Shown in pieces: positions 1 to 10,981 of a stretch of DNA of 26,272 nucleotides. Location of the stretch: positions 2,501 through 28,772 of the forward strand of contig JAHBMJ010000704.1 in NCBI GenBank assembly GCA_018398765.1, given 5' to 3'. The translations under genes and the position numbers were made by a program. Numbering within the stretch: the first letter of the stretch is position 1; each line of letters begins with the position of its first letter. Origin of the DNA: Chromera velia (Eukaryota > Sar > Chromeraceae). The notes beneath the pieces were generated by a model. The model saw only the letters and a program-made list of their open reading frames with translations, did not search any database and was not told where the DNA came from.

Positions 1-830
1 CTGATGGTGACTGAATGTGGCTGCTGGCTGACTGACCAACGAGCTGAACGGCTTACGGATTGACTACTGACTCGCTCGCTCACAGGCTGGCTGACTGATT
101 GGCTGAGAGGTTGATTGACTGACTGACTGGCTGATTGGCTGCGAGGCCGACTGACTGACTGACTGGACTGACTGACTCACTGACTGACAAGCTGACTGAC
201 TGACTGACTGACTCACTGACTGACAGGCTGACTGACTGACTGACTGACTGACTCACTGACTGACTGACTCACTGACTGACTCACTGACTCACTGAATGAC
301 AGGCTGATTGACTGACTGACTGACAGGCTGACTGACTGACTGACTCACTGACTCACTGAATGACAGGCTGACTGACTGACTGACTGACTGACTGACTGAC
401 TGACTGACTGACAGGCTGACTGACTGACTGACTGACGGACTGACCGACTGACCGGCTCACTGACTGACTGGCTAGTTGGCTGGCTGCCTGACTGGGTGGC
501 TAACTGACGTGCCGGCTGACTGATGGTGACTGAATGTGGCTGCTGGCTGACTGACCAACGAGTTGAATGGCTTACGGATTGACTGCTGACTCGCTCGCTC
601 ACAGGCTGGCTGACTGGCTGAGTGGCTGACTGGCTGACTGGCTGACTAACTGGCCGACTGACTGATTGTGCATGACTCACCGTGACTGGCGAGATAACTG
701 GCTAACTGACTGGTTTACTGCATGGCAGACTGAACGGCTTATGCAGTGACTCACATACATACGGACTGACTGCTGTATGACCGGCTCGCTGACTGGCTGA
801 CTAGCTGACTGAGTGAAGGAGGAATCACTT
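1..830. repeat. GACT-type tetranucleotide tandem repeat with higher-order duplication
   Basis: The region is dominated by CTGA/GACT tetranucleotides with point variants (GGCT, CACT, CAGG). A larger period is also visible: the stretch beginning CTGATGGTGACTGAATGTGG at base 1 recurs at about 519 with only a few substitutions over roughly 100 bases. It is therefore a compound array with a higher-order unit of about 518 bases. The reverse strand reads as a Ser-Val-Gln-rich open frame, which is only the translation of the microsatellite and is not treated as a gene. Confidence 0.95.
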
Positions 831-1411
831 CAGCCGAAGGGCAAGGTCACGAGAGCTTAAGATCTCCTCGTTGGCTCACTCATCCATGCTATATTTATTG
901 GGGGGCAAATCAATGCAGTCATAATGCAGCCCATCTTGTATTTTTTGGCTCTCAGAGCTGGCATGCGGATGCACTATGCCAGCAAGTTCACTTTTGACTG
1001 ACCTTCAGCCTCTGACATGCAGTGTTGAACGACTCCTGAACTCTTGTCTCCTCTTCTTCAGTCGCCATGCTAGAGGCTGGAGGGATCTAAGGGGCGTGCA
1101 AGTGGCAGAGGAGCCCAGACAAGGTGAAGGACCATGAGAGTTGAAGGGAGGTGGAGGACATCGTGGAGTCCTCTATGCATGCAAAACGAACCCCGGTTTT
1201 GTTGACAGGTTGGACTGCCGCCACAAAAACCCCCGGGGTTGTTTATTTTGGGCTTGCAGCCTCTGGATGCCGCCGCCAAAAAAGGTAGAGGTTCCAAATA
1301 GGACAAGGGGGTGATGCTGCATGCGGACGTGGCTGCATGGCCCCGGATAGCGTAGCGTGGGGCTCTTAAAATTTGTACTGCACGTGGGATAACACAATTT
1401 TGCTATAGTCT
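831..1411. other. Spacer between GACT array and first 3.2 kb unit; no gene seen
   Basis: Mixed-composition DNA with only short, overlapping minus-strand open frames and no recognisable protein motif. It ends abruptly at 1412, where sequence shared with the two later tandem units begins. This stretch therefore marks the left edge of the tandem array. Confidence 0.5.
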
Positions 1412-1500
1412 CTGCACACTAAGTACGAGATCTCCATAAAAATGATGATCGAGGTTAATCGAGGTTTTTATAAAAAAAGTGTTTAACATAGAAAAAAAAG

Positions 1501-1650
1501 TTTCCAATTGGTTCCAATTGGATTCTAATTGGAAATTTTCCAATTCAAAATATATGTGATTTCCAATTGGAAAATTGGATTTCCAATATATTTCTAATTG
1601 AAAATCAAAATTTCCAATATATTTCCAATTGGAAATCAAAATTTCCAATT
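1501..1650. repeat. AT-rich palindromic array, TTCCAATTGGAA type (copy 1)
   Basis: About ten variants of a short palindrome centred on CAATTG, such as TTCCAATTGGAA, are separated by AAATCAAAA-like or ATATATTT spacers. Each unit is self-complementary, so the block could form cruciforms or offer repeated sites to a dimeric protein. The same block occurs at about 4677-4825 and 8174-8323. Confidence 0.8.
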
Positions 1651-2021
1651 ATATTTTTTAAAGGTTAAATATTTACATAAAACTAATTCTAATCACTAAT
1701 TCGTGTTCATACAGATTTGAAATCTTTGAGTTTTAAAATATTTTTAAATATTTATGCTGCCAAAATTATGGATAAAACTAAAGCTTTGTACACCAAGTTT
1801 TTGATATATAAAAAAATGTTTCCAAAGCGAAAAGTAGAAGAATGTTTTGTCAGCTTGTATTCAACGGTTTCTATCAGTCTGTAGAGTCAGTACTATTGCG
1901 AGGTCTGTCTCTTTGCACTCATCCTTGACTCGCCCCTCCAGCGGAGTGTTCATCCATGATCTAGTCTTTTAATCATCCAATCATTCTTCTCTGTCCTCCT
2001 TATTGCAACACTGTATTACCT

Positions 2022-2313
2022 CGACGGTTGTCTTAGAGAGGGAGGGGGCCTCGATGTTTGACAATGTATATGGGGGGAGAGGGGCCGGCCTCGATGTTTG
2101 TGTGGGGAGGGAGGGGGCCTCAATGGTTGTGTTAGAGAGGGAGGGGGCCTCGATAGTTATGTGAAGAGGGGGAGGGCCTCGGTGTTTGTGTAGAGAGGGA
2201 GGGGCTCGATGTTTTTATGGAGAGGGAGGAGGCCAGCCTCAATGTTTATGTAGACTCCAAGAGGGAGGGGGCCCAGTGTTGGAGAGAAAGAGGATCTCGA
2301 TGGTTGTGTGGAG
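2022..2313. repeat. G-rich minisatellite, about 30-base unit (copy 1)
   Basis: Nine or so degenerate units of about 25-38 bases have a core like GAGAGGGAGGGGGCCTCGATG followed by a T/G-rich spacer. Runs of three to six G on the plus strand give G-quadruplex potential. Equivalent blocks lie at 5197-5489 and 8694-8986 with the same unit order. The short plus-strand open frame here is a by-product of the repeat. Confidence 0.85.
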
Positions 2314-3353
2314 TCCTTTTTATCGGATTGTGCCTCGCTGTCTGCTTATTTTTCATAGTATAGCTGCAGTGGATAAATTTCAATTTCAATTTTTATAAAT
2401 ACATTTGGAACCTGACAACCGCTATGATGAATAAATCTAGGAATAAATGTATATAAACAAACAAGATAAACAAATATAAACAGAATTTAAGACACATTTA
2501 GAATTATATTCTCATGTTTAGTTTTTAGAGTTTTTCAATGTATGTATGGATTTTAAAGTATAGATTAGAGTATTTTAGTTAAAAAAATTAGAATTAATGT
2601 TTTAAAATATAATTTTTTAATGTAACATATATTATTGTCAATTGATTGAACGCTAGATTCAACTTTATATATTTAGTTTCTATTCTTCTTTATCTTAATA
2701 TATTGATTCATTATTTTATATAAAACGAATTATAACTATTTATTACCGTTTTTTAAAATTCTGACTTATTGGTAAAGGTCCACTTACCATAACATATGTT
2801 TCTCTTCTTTTATTCTGATTGAGCTAGATTTCGGTAGAAAGAGGACAAGGCCACGCGTTCCTTATGAGGATGTAAGACCACTCTGCCTTACCGCAGGAAT
2901 TCAGTGAGTGGCCGTCACGGAAAAACCGTTCTTGCCTGTGTTATCTTCCTTCGTGAGAGAAGACTGCCCTAGCAGTGTCTGTCCAGCTGCGTATCGAACC
3001 TACCAAACGTCAGACGCTCATTTATGGGCCAATGGCGATGGTGAATGATGATGGTGATGATAAAAAAACATGCTTTATACAACCTATTTTATTCTTTATT
3101 TCATTTCCATAAACAGGCTACTTTAATTATTGAGTTTAATATTCTAGGTCACCCCACAATTATTAACTACTTACTTACTTACTTAATTGTGGTTAAGCCT
3201 AGAGTCTCTGAAACTAGAGACAAATGGCAACCTATGCATACAGTTGTAAACAAAAGGAGCAAACCGCCGCAGCTTAGCCTGCTTCTGCATGAATATGAAC
3301 AACCACGACCCTCCGCAGCCTAGGCTGAAGCTAAAGGCTGAACAACCACACAA

Positions 3354-3441
3354 GACGCGCGTGCACTCATTTCAGACAAGCTTTGATCAGTGCACTTGAC
3401 GCGCGTACACTCATTTCAGACAAGTTTCGATCAGTGCACTT
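3354..3441. repeat. 44-base direct duplication near LINE 3' end
   Basis: Two adjacent 44-base units begin GACGCGCGT at 3354 and 3398 and differ at a few positions. A matching pair starts at 6529 in unit 2. It covers the end of the minus-strand LINE frame. Confidence 0.8.
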
Positions 3442-4584
3442 ACCTTTTTTGGCTCCTGGTCCACAATGAATGAAACGAGCTCTCTTACATATGTCTCTTC
3501 TTCCCCGATACCTCTTCCCCCAGCTGCAGCAGTCCATCTTGCTCTACAGACCCTTTCACCAATTCTTGTTCTCTCTTTCACTCTCTCTGCCAGCGAATGA
3601 AGTTTGGATCTAAGCTGCTCTGTTCACACGCATGCAGACAATCGATGCACCGCATCGTCGATCACCTTTTTACCTTCGACTGCAGGACAGTGAATACAGT
3701 GTTCTTCGCAGGATCCACCGTGTCTCTTTCCCCCACTAGCACATGCTCGAAGGAGAGAAGTGAAAAGAGAACCACCAGACAAGAGAGAGCGAGGCAGAGT
3801 ACGCAATTGAACTGTNCCATGCATCCCAGACTGCCCGAGGAACCTCCCTTTCTGTTCTCTTTATGCTTTCTATGAAACCTCCCAACCGACAAGAAAGGAT
3901 CTCTCTCATGGGACACACCTCAACCGGAACTAAAGTTGGCACTTTGAAAGAGTTATAGGGCAAACGGAATGTCCAGCGCACAAATCGAAGCTGCAATGCA
4001 TCAAGTGCAACGATATCTCTCTGACTTACCGGCAAGGCTTCTAGCGAGTACGTTGCCACCGGCTCCCAGAGCGCCTGCAGTAAACGAACTTTGCATCGGG
4101 GGGGCAAAGGACCTAAGGATGAACAAGTGCCCATCACTGCCCCCAAACAGCGTTCAGCACTTTCAAGTCGGTCCCTGACTGACTTTCGTGGGTCCCCTCC
4201 CTCAAACACACGACACCCAAGGTATTTATAGCTCTCTACACGTTCAACTGTCTTCCCTTCAAAAGTCACTTCCCCTTCTATTTCCCTTCTTGAGCCTGAG
4301 AGTGCGAGAACTTTTGTTTTCTTTAAATTCACTTTCAACCCATGTTCCTGACAATAAGAGGCCAAATGGTCCAAACGCCACTGTAGGTCAGAAGAAGAGT
4401 GAGCAAAAATAACAAGATTGTCTGCGTAACCTATGCTCTCAAGCAGTAAGTCCGCCAATCTTACCTCCTCAGGGATACGGGGTCGCTGCTCCGTTGTTTC
4501 ACTCTCCTCCCTCCTCTCTCCGTATTCTCCCCCCCTCTGTCTTTCATCCGTATCTGATTTCCCATCTAAGCCGTTAACAGCTTC
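3411..4584 (-). pseudogene. 5'-truncated LINE reverse transcriptase fragment, copy 1
   Basis: Read on the minus strand, the open frame begins at the unit boundary and encodes the C-terminal half of a non-LTR reverse transcriptase. It has the YADN box (4428-4417), the following GLKVNLKKTKV segment (motif D region), SYKYLGC and a thumb-like stretch. The fingers and earlier palm are absent because homology stops at the tandem-unit junction. The N at 3816 interrupts the frame and about 324 bases found in copy 2 are missing there. The downstream C-terminal part has a TGA at 3626-3624 where copy 2 has CGA (Arg). With truncation, gap and nonsense codon this is a dead remnant. The identification as LINE is firm; the clade is not determined. 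Confidence 0.8.
3816..3816. other. Assembly gap (single N)
   Basis: The only ambiguous base in the window. Sequence on each side matches copy 2 at 6990 and 7315, so one N stands for 324 bases (6991-7314) present in copy 2. It is more likely an unresolved repeat join than a precise biological deletion. Confidence 0.85.
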
Positions 4585-4586
4585 CC

Positions 4587-7500
4587 CTGCACACTAAGTA
4601 TGAGATCTCTATAAAAATGATGATCAAGGTTAATCGAGGTTTTTGTAAAAAAAGTGTTTAACATAGAAAAAAAAGTTTCTAATTGGTTCCAATTGGATTC
4701 TAATTGGAAATTTTCCAATTCAAAATGTATGTGATTTCCAATTGGAAAATTGGATTTCCAATATATTTCTAATTAGAAATCAAAATTTCCAATATATTTC
4801 CAATTGGAAATCAAAATTTCCAATTATATTTTTTAAAGGTTAAATATTTACATAAAACTAATTCTAATCACTAATTCGTGTTCATACAGATTTGAAATCT
4901 TTGAGTTTTAAAATATTTTTAAATATTTATGCTGCCAAAATTATAGATAAAACTAAAGCTTTGTACACCAAGTTTTTGATATATAAAAAAATGTTTCCAA
5001 AACGAAAAGTAGAAGAGTGTTTTGTCAGCTTGTATTCAACGGTTTCTATCAGTCTGTAGAGTCAGTACTATTGCGAGGTCTGTCTCTTTGCACTCATCCT
5101 TGACTCGCCCCTCCGGTGGAGTGTTCATCCATGATCTAGTCTTTTAATCATCCAATCATTCTTCTCTGTCCTCCTTATTGCAACACTGTATTACCTCGAT
5201 GGTTGTCTTAGAGAGGGAGGGGGCCTCGATGTTTGACAATGTATATGGAGGGAGAGGGGCCGGCCTCAATGTTTGTGTGGGGAGGGAGGGGGCTTCGATG
5301 GTTGTGTTGGAGAGGGAGGGGGCCTCGATAGTTATGTGAAGAGGGGGAGGGCCTCGGTGTTTGTGTGGAGAGGGAGGGGCTCGATGTTTTTATGGAGAGG
5401 GAGGAGGCCAGCCTCAGTGTTTATGTAGACTCCGAGAAGGAGGGGGCCCAGTGTTGGAGAGAAAGAGGATCTCGATGGTTGTGTGGAGTCCTTTTTATCG
5501 GATTGTGCCTCGCTGTCTGCTTATTTTTCATAGTATAGCTGCAGTGGATAAATTTCAATTTCAATTTTTATAAATATATTTGGAACCTGACAACCGCTAT
5601 GATGAATAAATCTAGGAATAAATGTATATAAATAAACAAGATAAACAAATATAAACAGAATTTAAGACACATTTAGAATCATATTCTCGTGTTTAGTTTT
5701 TAGAGTTTTTCAATGTATGTATGGATTTTAAAGTATAGATTAGAGTATTTTAGTTAAAAAAATTAGAATTAATGTTTTAAAATATAATTTTTTAATGTAA
5801 CATATATTATTGTCAATTGATTGAACGCTAGATTCAACTTTATATATTTAGTTTCTATTCTTCTTTATCTTAATATATTGATTCATTATTTGATATAAAA
5901 CGAATTATAACTATTTATTACCGTTTTTTAAAATTCTGACTTGTTGGTAAAGGTCCACTTACCATGACATATGTTTCTCTTCTTCTATTCTGATTGAGCT
6001 AGATTTCGGTAGAAAGAGGACAAGGCCATGCGTTCCTTATGAGGATGTAAGACCACTCTGCCTTACCGCAGGAATTCAGTGAGTGGCCATCACGGGAAAA
6101 CCGTTCTTGCCTGTGTTATCTTCCTTCGTGGGAGAAGACTGCCCTAGCAGTGTCTGTCCAGCTGCGTATCGAACCTACCAAACGTCAGACGCTCATTTAT
6201 GGGCCAATGGCGATGGTGAATCATGATGGTGATGATAAAAAAACATGCTTTATACAACCTATTTTATTCTTCATTTCATTTCTATAAACAGGCTACTTTA
6301 ATTATTGAGTTTAATATTCTAGGTCACCCCACAATTATTAACTACTTACTTACTTACTTAATTGTGGTTAAGCCTAGAGTCTCTGAAACTAGAGACAAAT
6401 GGCAACCTATGCATGCAGTTGTAAACAAAAGGAGCAAACCGCCGCAGCTTAGCCTGCTCCTGCATGAATATGAACAACCACGACCTTCCGCAGCCTAGGC
6501 TGAAGCTAAAGGCTGAACAACCACACAAGACGCGCGTGCACTCATTTCAGACAAGCTTTGATCAGTGCACTTGACGCACGTACACTCATTTTAGACAAGT
6601 TTCGATCAGTGCACTTACCTTTTTTGGCTCCTGGTCTACAATGAATGAAACGAGCTCTCTTACATATGTTTCTTCTTCCCCGATACCTCTTCCCCCAGCT
6701 GCAGCAGTCCATCTTGCTCTACAGACCCTTTCACCAATTCTTGTTCTCTCTTTCACTCTCTCTGCCAGCGAATGAAGTTTGGATCTAAGCTGCTCTGTTC
6801 GCACGCATGCAGACAATCGATGCACCGCATCGTCGATCACCTTTTTACCTTCGACTGCAGGACAGTGAATACAGTGTTCTTCGCAGGATCCACCGTGTCT
6901 CTTTCCCCCACTAGCACATGCTCGAAGGAAAGAAGTGAAAAGAGAACCACCAGACAAGAGAGAGCGAGGCAGAGTACGCAATTGAACTGTATAACCCTAC
7001 CCCCTTCTAACCTTCCCCCCTAAAAGCAACATGGCCAGACGCTGGTGCGATCGGTTTTCTATCTGAAAATTACTCAGTCGGGAGTTGCGTGGATAGATGC
7101 CACATGAACGGGTGAGCCTATGCTTGCCGACGGGTCTTGAAGTCAACCATTCCGACAATCATTCTGAGGCTCCCCTTTCCCTCGCTTTCTGCCCGAGTAT
7201 CCATTTATTCGTTCTGTTTCTCCCTCTCTGGCTTTCTTCTCTCAAAAGATCTGGTGCGATTGTCTGAAGCATGCTACTGGCTGAATTGGCCCACACCGGG
7301 GTCAACGATCTATGCCATGCATCCCAGACTGCCCGAGGAACCTCCTTTTCTGTTCTCTTTATGCTTTTTATGAAACCTCCCAACCGACAAGAAAGGATCT
7401 CTCTCATGGGACGCACCCCAACCGAAACTAAAGTTGGCACCTTGAAAGAGTTATAGGGCAAACGGAATGTCCAGCGCACAAATCGAAGCTGCAATGCATC

Positions 7501-8084
7501 AAGTGCAACGATATCTCTCTGACTTACCGGCAAGGCTTCTAGCGAGTACGTTGCCACCGGCTCCCAGAGCGCCTGCAGTAAACGAACTTTGCATCGGGGG
7601 GGCAAAGGACCTAAGGATGAACAAGTGCCCATCACTGCCCCTAAACAGCGTTCAGCACTTTCAAGTCGGTCCCTGACTGACTTTCGTGGGTCCTCTCCCT
7701 CAAACACACGACACCCAAGGTATTTATAGCTCTCTACACGTTCAACTGTCTTCTCTTCAAAAGTCACTTCCCCTTCTATTTCCCTTCTTGAGCCTGAGAG
7801 TGCGAGAACTTTTGTTTTCTTTAAATTCACTTTCAACCCATGTTCCTGACAATAAGAGGCCAAATGGTCCAAACGCCACTGTAGGTCAGAAGAAGAGTGA
7901 GCAAAAATAACAAGATTGTCTGCGTAACCTATGCTCTCAAGCAGTAAATCCGCCAATCTTACCTCCTCAGGGATACGGGGTCGCTGCTCCGTTGTTTCAC
8001 TCTCTTCCCTCCTCTCTCCGTATTCTCCCCCCCTCTGTCTTTCATCCGTATCTGACTCTCCATCCAAGCCGTTAACAGCTTCCC
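4587..8084. repeat. Large tandem unit, copy 2 (3498 bases, most complete)
   Basis: Second copy of the unit, starting at the same CTGCACACTAAGTA boundary. It has the palindromic array (about 4677-4825), the G-rich minisatellite (5197-5489), AT-rich DNA, the 44-base duplication (6529-6616) and the LINE fragment. It is the reference copy because it lacks the gap in copy 1. An ACTT microsatellite at about 6341-6360 matches the place where copy 3 stops aligning. Confidence 0.9.
6586..8084 (-). pseudogene. 5'-truncated LINE reverse transcriptase fragment, copy 2
   Basis: The longest uninterrupted part runs from about 8067 to a TGA at 7161-7159. It holds a YADN box (7926-7915) in place of the usual YADD, then the HGLKVNLKKTKVL segment, YLGCRVF and thumb-like helices. 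The same frame continues through that TGA, about 53 more codons and a TAG (6999-6997), then into a C-terminal section (6981-6586). That section has a possible zinc knuckle C-x2-C-x13-H-x4-C (6873-6805), as in many LINE C-termini. The frame ends with TGA. The 5' part (endonuclease, fingers) is absent. The catalytic Asp change, two stops and truncation indicate a dead element. Immediately before its end the minus strand reads AAG|GTAAGT, a perfect splice-donor consensus of unknown meaning. Confidence 0.8.
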
Positions 8085-9850
8085 CTGCACACTAAGTACG
8101 AGATCTCCATAAAAATGATGATCGAGGTTAATCGAGGTTTTTGTAAAAAAAGTGTTTAACATAGAAAAAAAAGTTTCTAATTAGTTCCAATTGGATTCTA
8201 ATTGGAAATTTTCCAATTCAAAATGTATATGATTTCCAATTAGAAAATTGGATTTCCAATATATTTCTAATTGGAAATCAAAATTTCCAATATATTTCCA
8301 ATTGGAAATCAAAATTTCCAATTATATTTTTTAAAGGTTAAATATTTACATAAAACTAATTCTAATCACTAATTCGTGTTCATACAGATTTGAAATCTTT
8401 GAGTTTTAAAATATTTTTAAATATTTATGCTGCCAAAATTATAGATAAAACTAAAGCTTTGTACACCAAGTTTTTGATATATAAAAAAATGTTTCCAAAG
8501 CAAAAAGTAGAAGAGTGTTTTGTCAGCTTGTATTCAACGGTTTCTATCAGTTTGTAGAGTTAGTACTATTGCGAGGTCTGTCTCTTTGCACTCATCCTTG
8601 ACTTGCCCCTCCGGCGGAGTGTTCATCTATGATCTAGTCTTTTAATCATCCAATCATTCTTCTCTGTCCTCCTTATTGCAACACTGTATTACCTCGACGG
8701 TTGTCTTAGAGAGGGAGGGGGCCTCGATGTTTGACAATGTATATGGAGGGAGAGGGGCCGGCCTCAATGTTTGTGTGGGGAGGGAGGGGGCTTCGATGGT
8801 TGTGTTGGAGAGGGAGGGGGCCTCGATAGTTATGTGAAGAGGGGGAGGGCCTCGGTGTTTGTGTGGAGAGGGAGGGGCTCGATGTTTTTATGGAGAGGGA
8901 GGAGGCCAGCCTCAGTGTTTATGTAGACTCCAAGAGGGAAGGGGCCCAGTGTTGGAGAGAGAGGGGATCTCGATGGTTATGTGGAGTCCTTTTTATCGGA
9001 TTCTGCCTCGCTGTCTGCTTGTTTTTCATAGTATAACTGCAGTGGATAAATTTCAATTTCAATTTTTATAAATACATTTGGAACCTGACAACCGCTATGA
9101 TGAATAAATCTAGGAATAAATGTATATAAACAAACAAGATAAATAAATATAAACAGAATTTAAGACACATTTAGAATCATATTCTCGTGTTTAGTTTTTA
9201 GAGTTTTTCAATGTATGTATGGATTTTAAAGTATATATTAGAGTATTTTAGTTAAAAAAATTAGAATTAATGTTTTAAAATATAATTTTTTAATGTAACA
9301 TATATTATTGTCAATTGATTGAACGCTAGATTCAACTTTATATATTTAGTTTCTATTCTTCTTTATCTTAATATATTGATTCATTATTTGATATAAAACG
9401 AATTATAATTATTTATTACCGTTTTTTAAAATTCCGACTTGTTGGTAAAGGTCCACTTACCATGACATATGTTTCTCTTCTTTTATTCTGATTGAGCTAG
9501 ATTTCGGTAGAAAGAGGACAAGGCCACGCGTTCCTTGTGAGGATGTAAGACCACTCTGCCTTGCCGCAGGAATTCAGTGAGTGGCCGTCACGGAAAAACC
9601 GTTCTTGCCTGTGTTATCTTCCTTCGTGGGAGAAGACTGCCCTAGTAGTGTCTATCCAGCTGCGTATCGAACCTACCAAACGTCAGACGCTCATTTATGG
9701 GCCGATGGCGATGGTGAATGATGATGGTGATAATGAAAAAACATGCTTTATGCAACCTATTTTATTCTTCATTTCATGTCCATAAACAGGCTACTTTAAT
9801 TATTGAGTTTAATATTCTAGGTCACCCCACAATTATTAACTATTTACTTA
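8085..9850. repeat. Large tandem unit, copy 3 (partial)
   Basis: Third copy, again starting at CTGCACACTAAGTA. It contains the palindromic array (about 8174-8323) and the G-rich minisatellite (8694-8986). Similarity to copies 1 and 2 is lost near 9840-9850, inside the ACTT microsatellite, so this copy has no LINE part. The breakpoint in a simple repeat suggests slippage or non-allelic recombination. Confidence 0.85.
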
Positions 9851-10030
9851 TAGCTATTTACATTAGTTATTTACTGGTGTTTTCACTACATGCGCTTATA
9901 TATGTAGAGCTATATGCAATGTGAAACTTGGAAGATTGATTGATAATTTATTTAATTGTTAATTTTTAGGTTCCATTATCAATTTTTGTTTAAAAATTTT
10001 GTTTCACTTCGAACGCAAACATTTTTTGCA
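9851..10030. other. Short AT-rich spacer; no gene seen
   Basis: AT-rich sequence between the end of tandem copy 3 and the end of the zinc-array/HNH locus. I see no coding potential and no repeat shared with the rest of the window. Confidence 0.5.
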
Positions 10031-10081
10031 TCATGTTTCTTCCGTTCCGGTGTGGTTCCATTTGTTGATAGGGTGGGCTCT

Positions 10082-10336
10082 CCCTATAAACCTATTTCCT
10101 TTCCGTAGATTCTCTTCCGCGAGCAGTGGCTGAAGGTTTGAAAAGTGGAGGCGAGCAATTTGAGTCATTTCATCCGGTTTTTCCCCATCAGGACCGACGT
10201 ACTTGACAGGCACAATATGGTCAACGTGCTACAAACTGCCGTAATTCTCCCACAACATTCCAGGGTTCCCGTGGAAGTCGTCCTTCTCGAGGTGGGCTTT
10301 GAGGTCGGGGAACGAACAACCGAGGTACTCGTGGGT
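10082..10336 (-). other. HNH nuclease domain 2, split by TAG
   Basis: Nearly identical to domain 1 up to WENYGSL. There TAG (10231-10229) takes the place of the TGG (Trp) codon of domain 1, and the frame then continues HVDHIVPV...LHFSNLQPLLAEEN. All metal-site residues lie after the stop, so a product ending there would lack the active site. A single G-to-A change explains it. Confidence 0.8.
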
Positions 10337-10510
10337 GCGCTTTCGGAATGAGGATCGAAGGCTTTTCCCTTTTCTAATGGCTGAAAGACAATGTTGTAGG
10401 ACCGCTCGTGTGTTGCAGCTTAATCGGTAAATGGTGTCTGTTTTGTATCGAATCTTCTGGGCTTCTCTCTGCCGCAGTACTCTAGCGGCAAAGGCGGGGT
10501 TGTCCTTTTG

Positions 10511-10981
10511 ACACTCTCTACACTCACTTCTGCGCCTCTGATGCTCACAAATTCTCCCACCACCGCACTCTTTGCACGTGGAGCGGATGCGGCCGTGTTC
10601 ATAGACTTGGCTGCCCTTGCATTCTTTACAATTCGGGCGCTGTCGACCGTGCTCGCAAATCCCGGTACCTTTACATTCTTTGCATCTCTGGCGAATACGC
10701 CCATGCTCACAAATCTGACTCCCTTGACAATCACGACAGTGGCCGCGCTGGCGGCCGTGATCACAAATTCCTTTTCCTCCGCAATCTACGCAAAGATATC
10801 TCTTTCGTCCATGAATGCAACGAGAGGCCCCCCCATATTCTGCGCAGTCCGTTCGTCTCCGTCCATGAACGCAGATTTGGGATCCTCCGCACTCTTTGCA
10901 CTTCCTGCGAACGCGGCCATGCTCACAAATTCCTCTCCCTCCGCACTCTCTACAATTGTACCGCATCCTTCCGTGAGGACA
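10511..10981 (-). other. Zinc-binding repeat array 2 (nine 18-residue units)
   Basis: Same 18-residue pattern and same number of units as array 1, starting CPHGRMRYNC and ending with a CRECQKDNPAF exit sequence that array 1 also has (CTKCQKDNPAF). Two ligand cysteines are replaced by Tyr (CAEYGG in unit 3, VYEHGR in unit 8). Unit 9 has HQR for HGR. Confidence 0.85.

Larger units (their letters stand above)
1412..4586. repeat. Large tandem unit, copy 1 (3175 bases, contains a gap)
   Basis: First of three head-to-tail copies. The shared sequence starts at CTGCACACTAAGTA (1412) and recurs at 4587 and 8085. The order inside is: an AT-rich palindrome array, a G-rich minisatellite, about 1 kb of AT-rich DNA, a 44-base direct duplication, and a minus-strand LINE fragment. 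Copies agree closely even in non-coding DNA, which implies recent tandem amplification. Copies 2 and 3 share several variants that copy 1 lacks, for example in the minisatellite, so they look like the closest pair. The unit is shortened by about 323 bases at the N at 3816. Confidence 0.9.

Noticed and set aside
345..680. Minus-strand Ser-Val-Gln repeat frame as a protein
   Set aside because: It is the direct translation of the GACT tetranucleotide array, with no sequence beyond the repeat.
2186..2398. Plus-strand 70-codon Gly/Arg-rich frame in each tandem unit
   Set aside because: It is a translation of the G-rich minisatellite and differs between copies as the repeat does.
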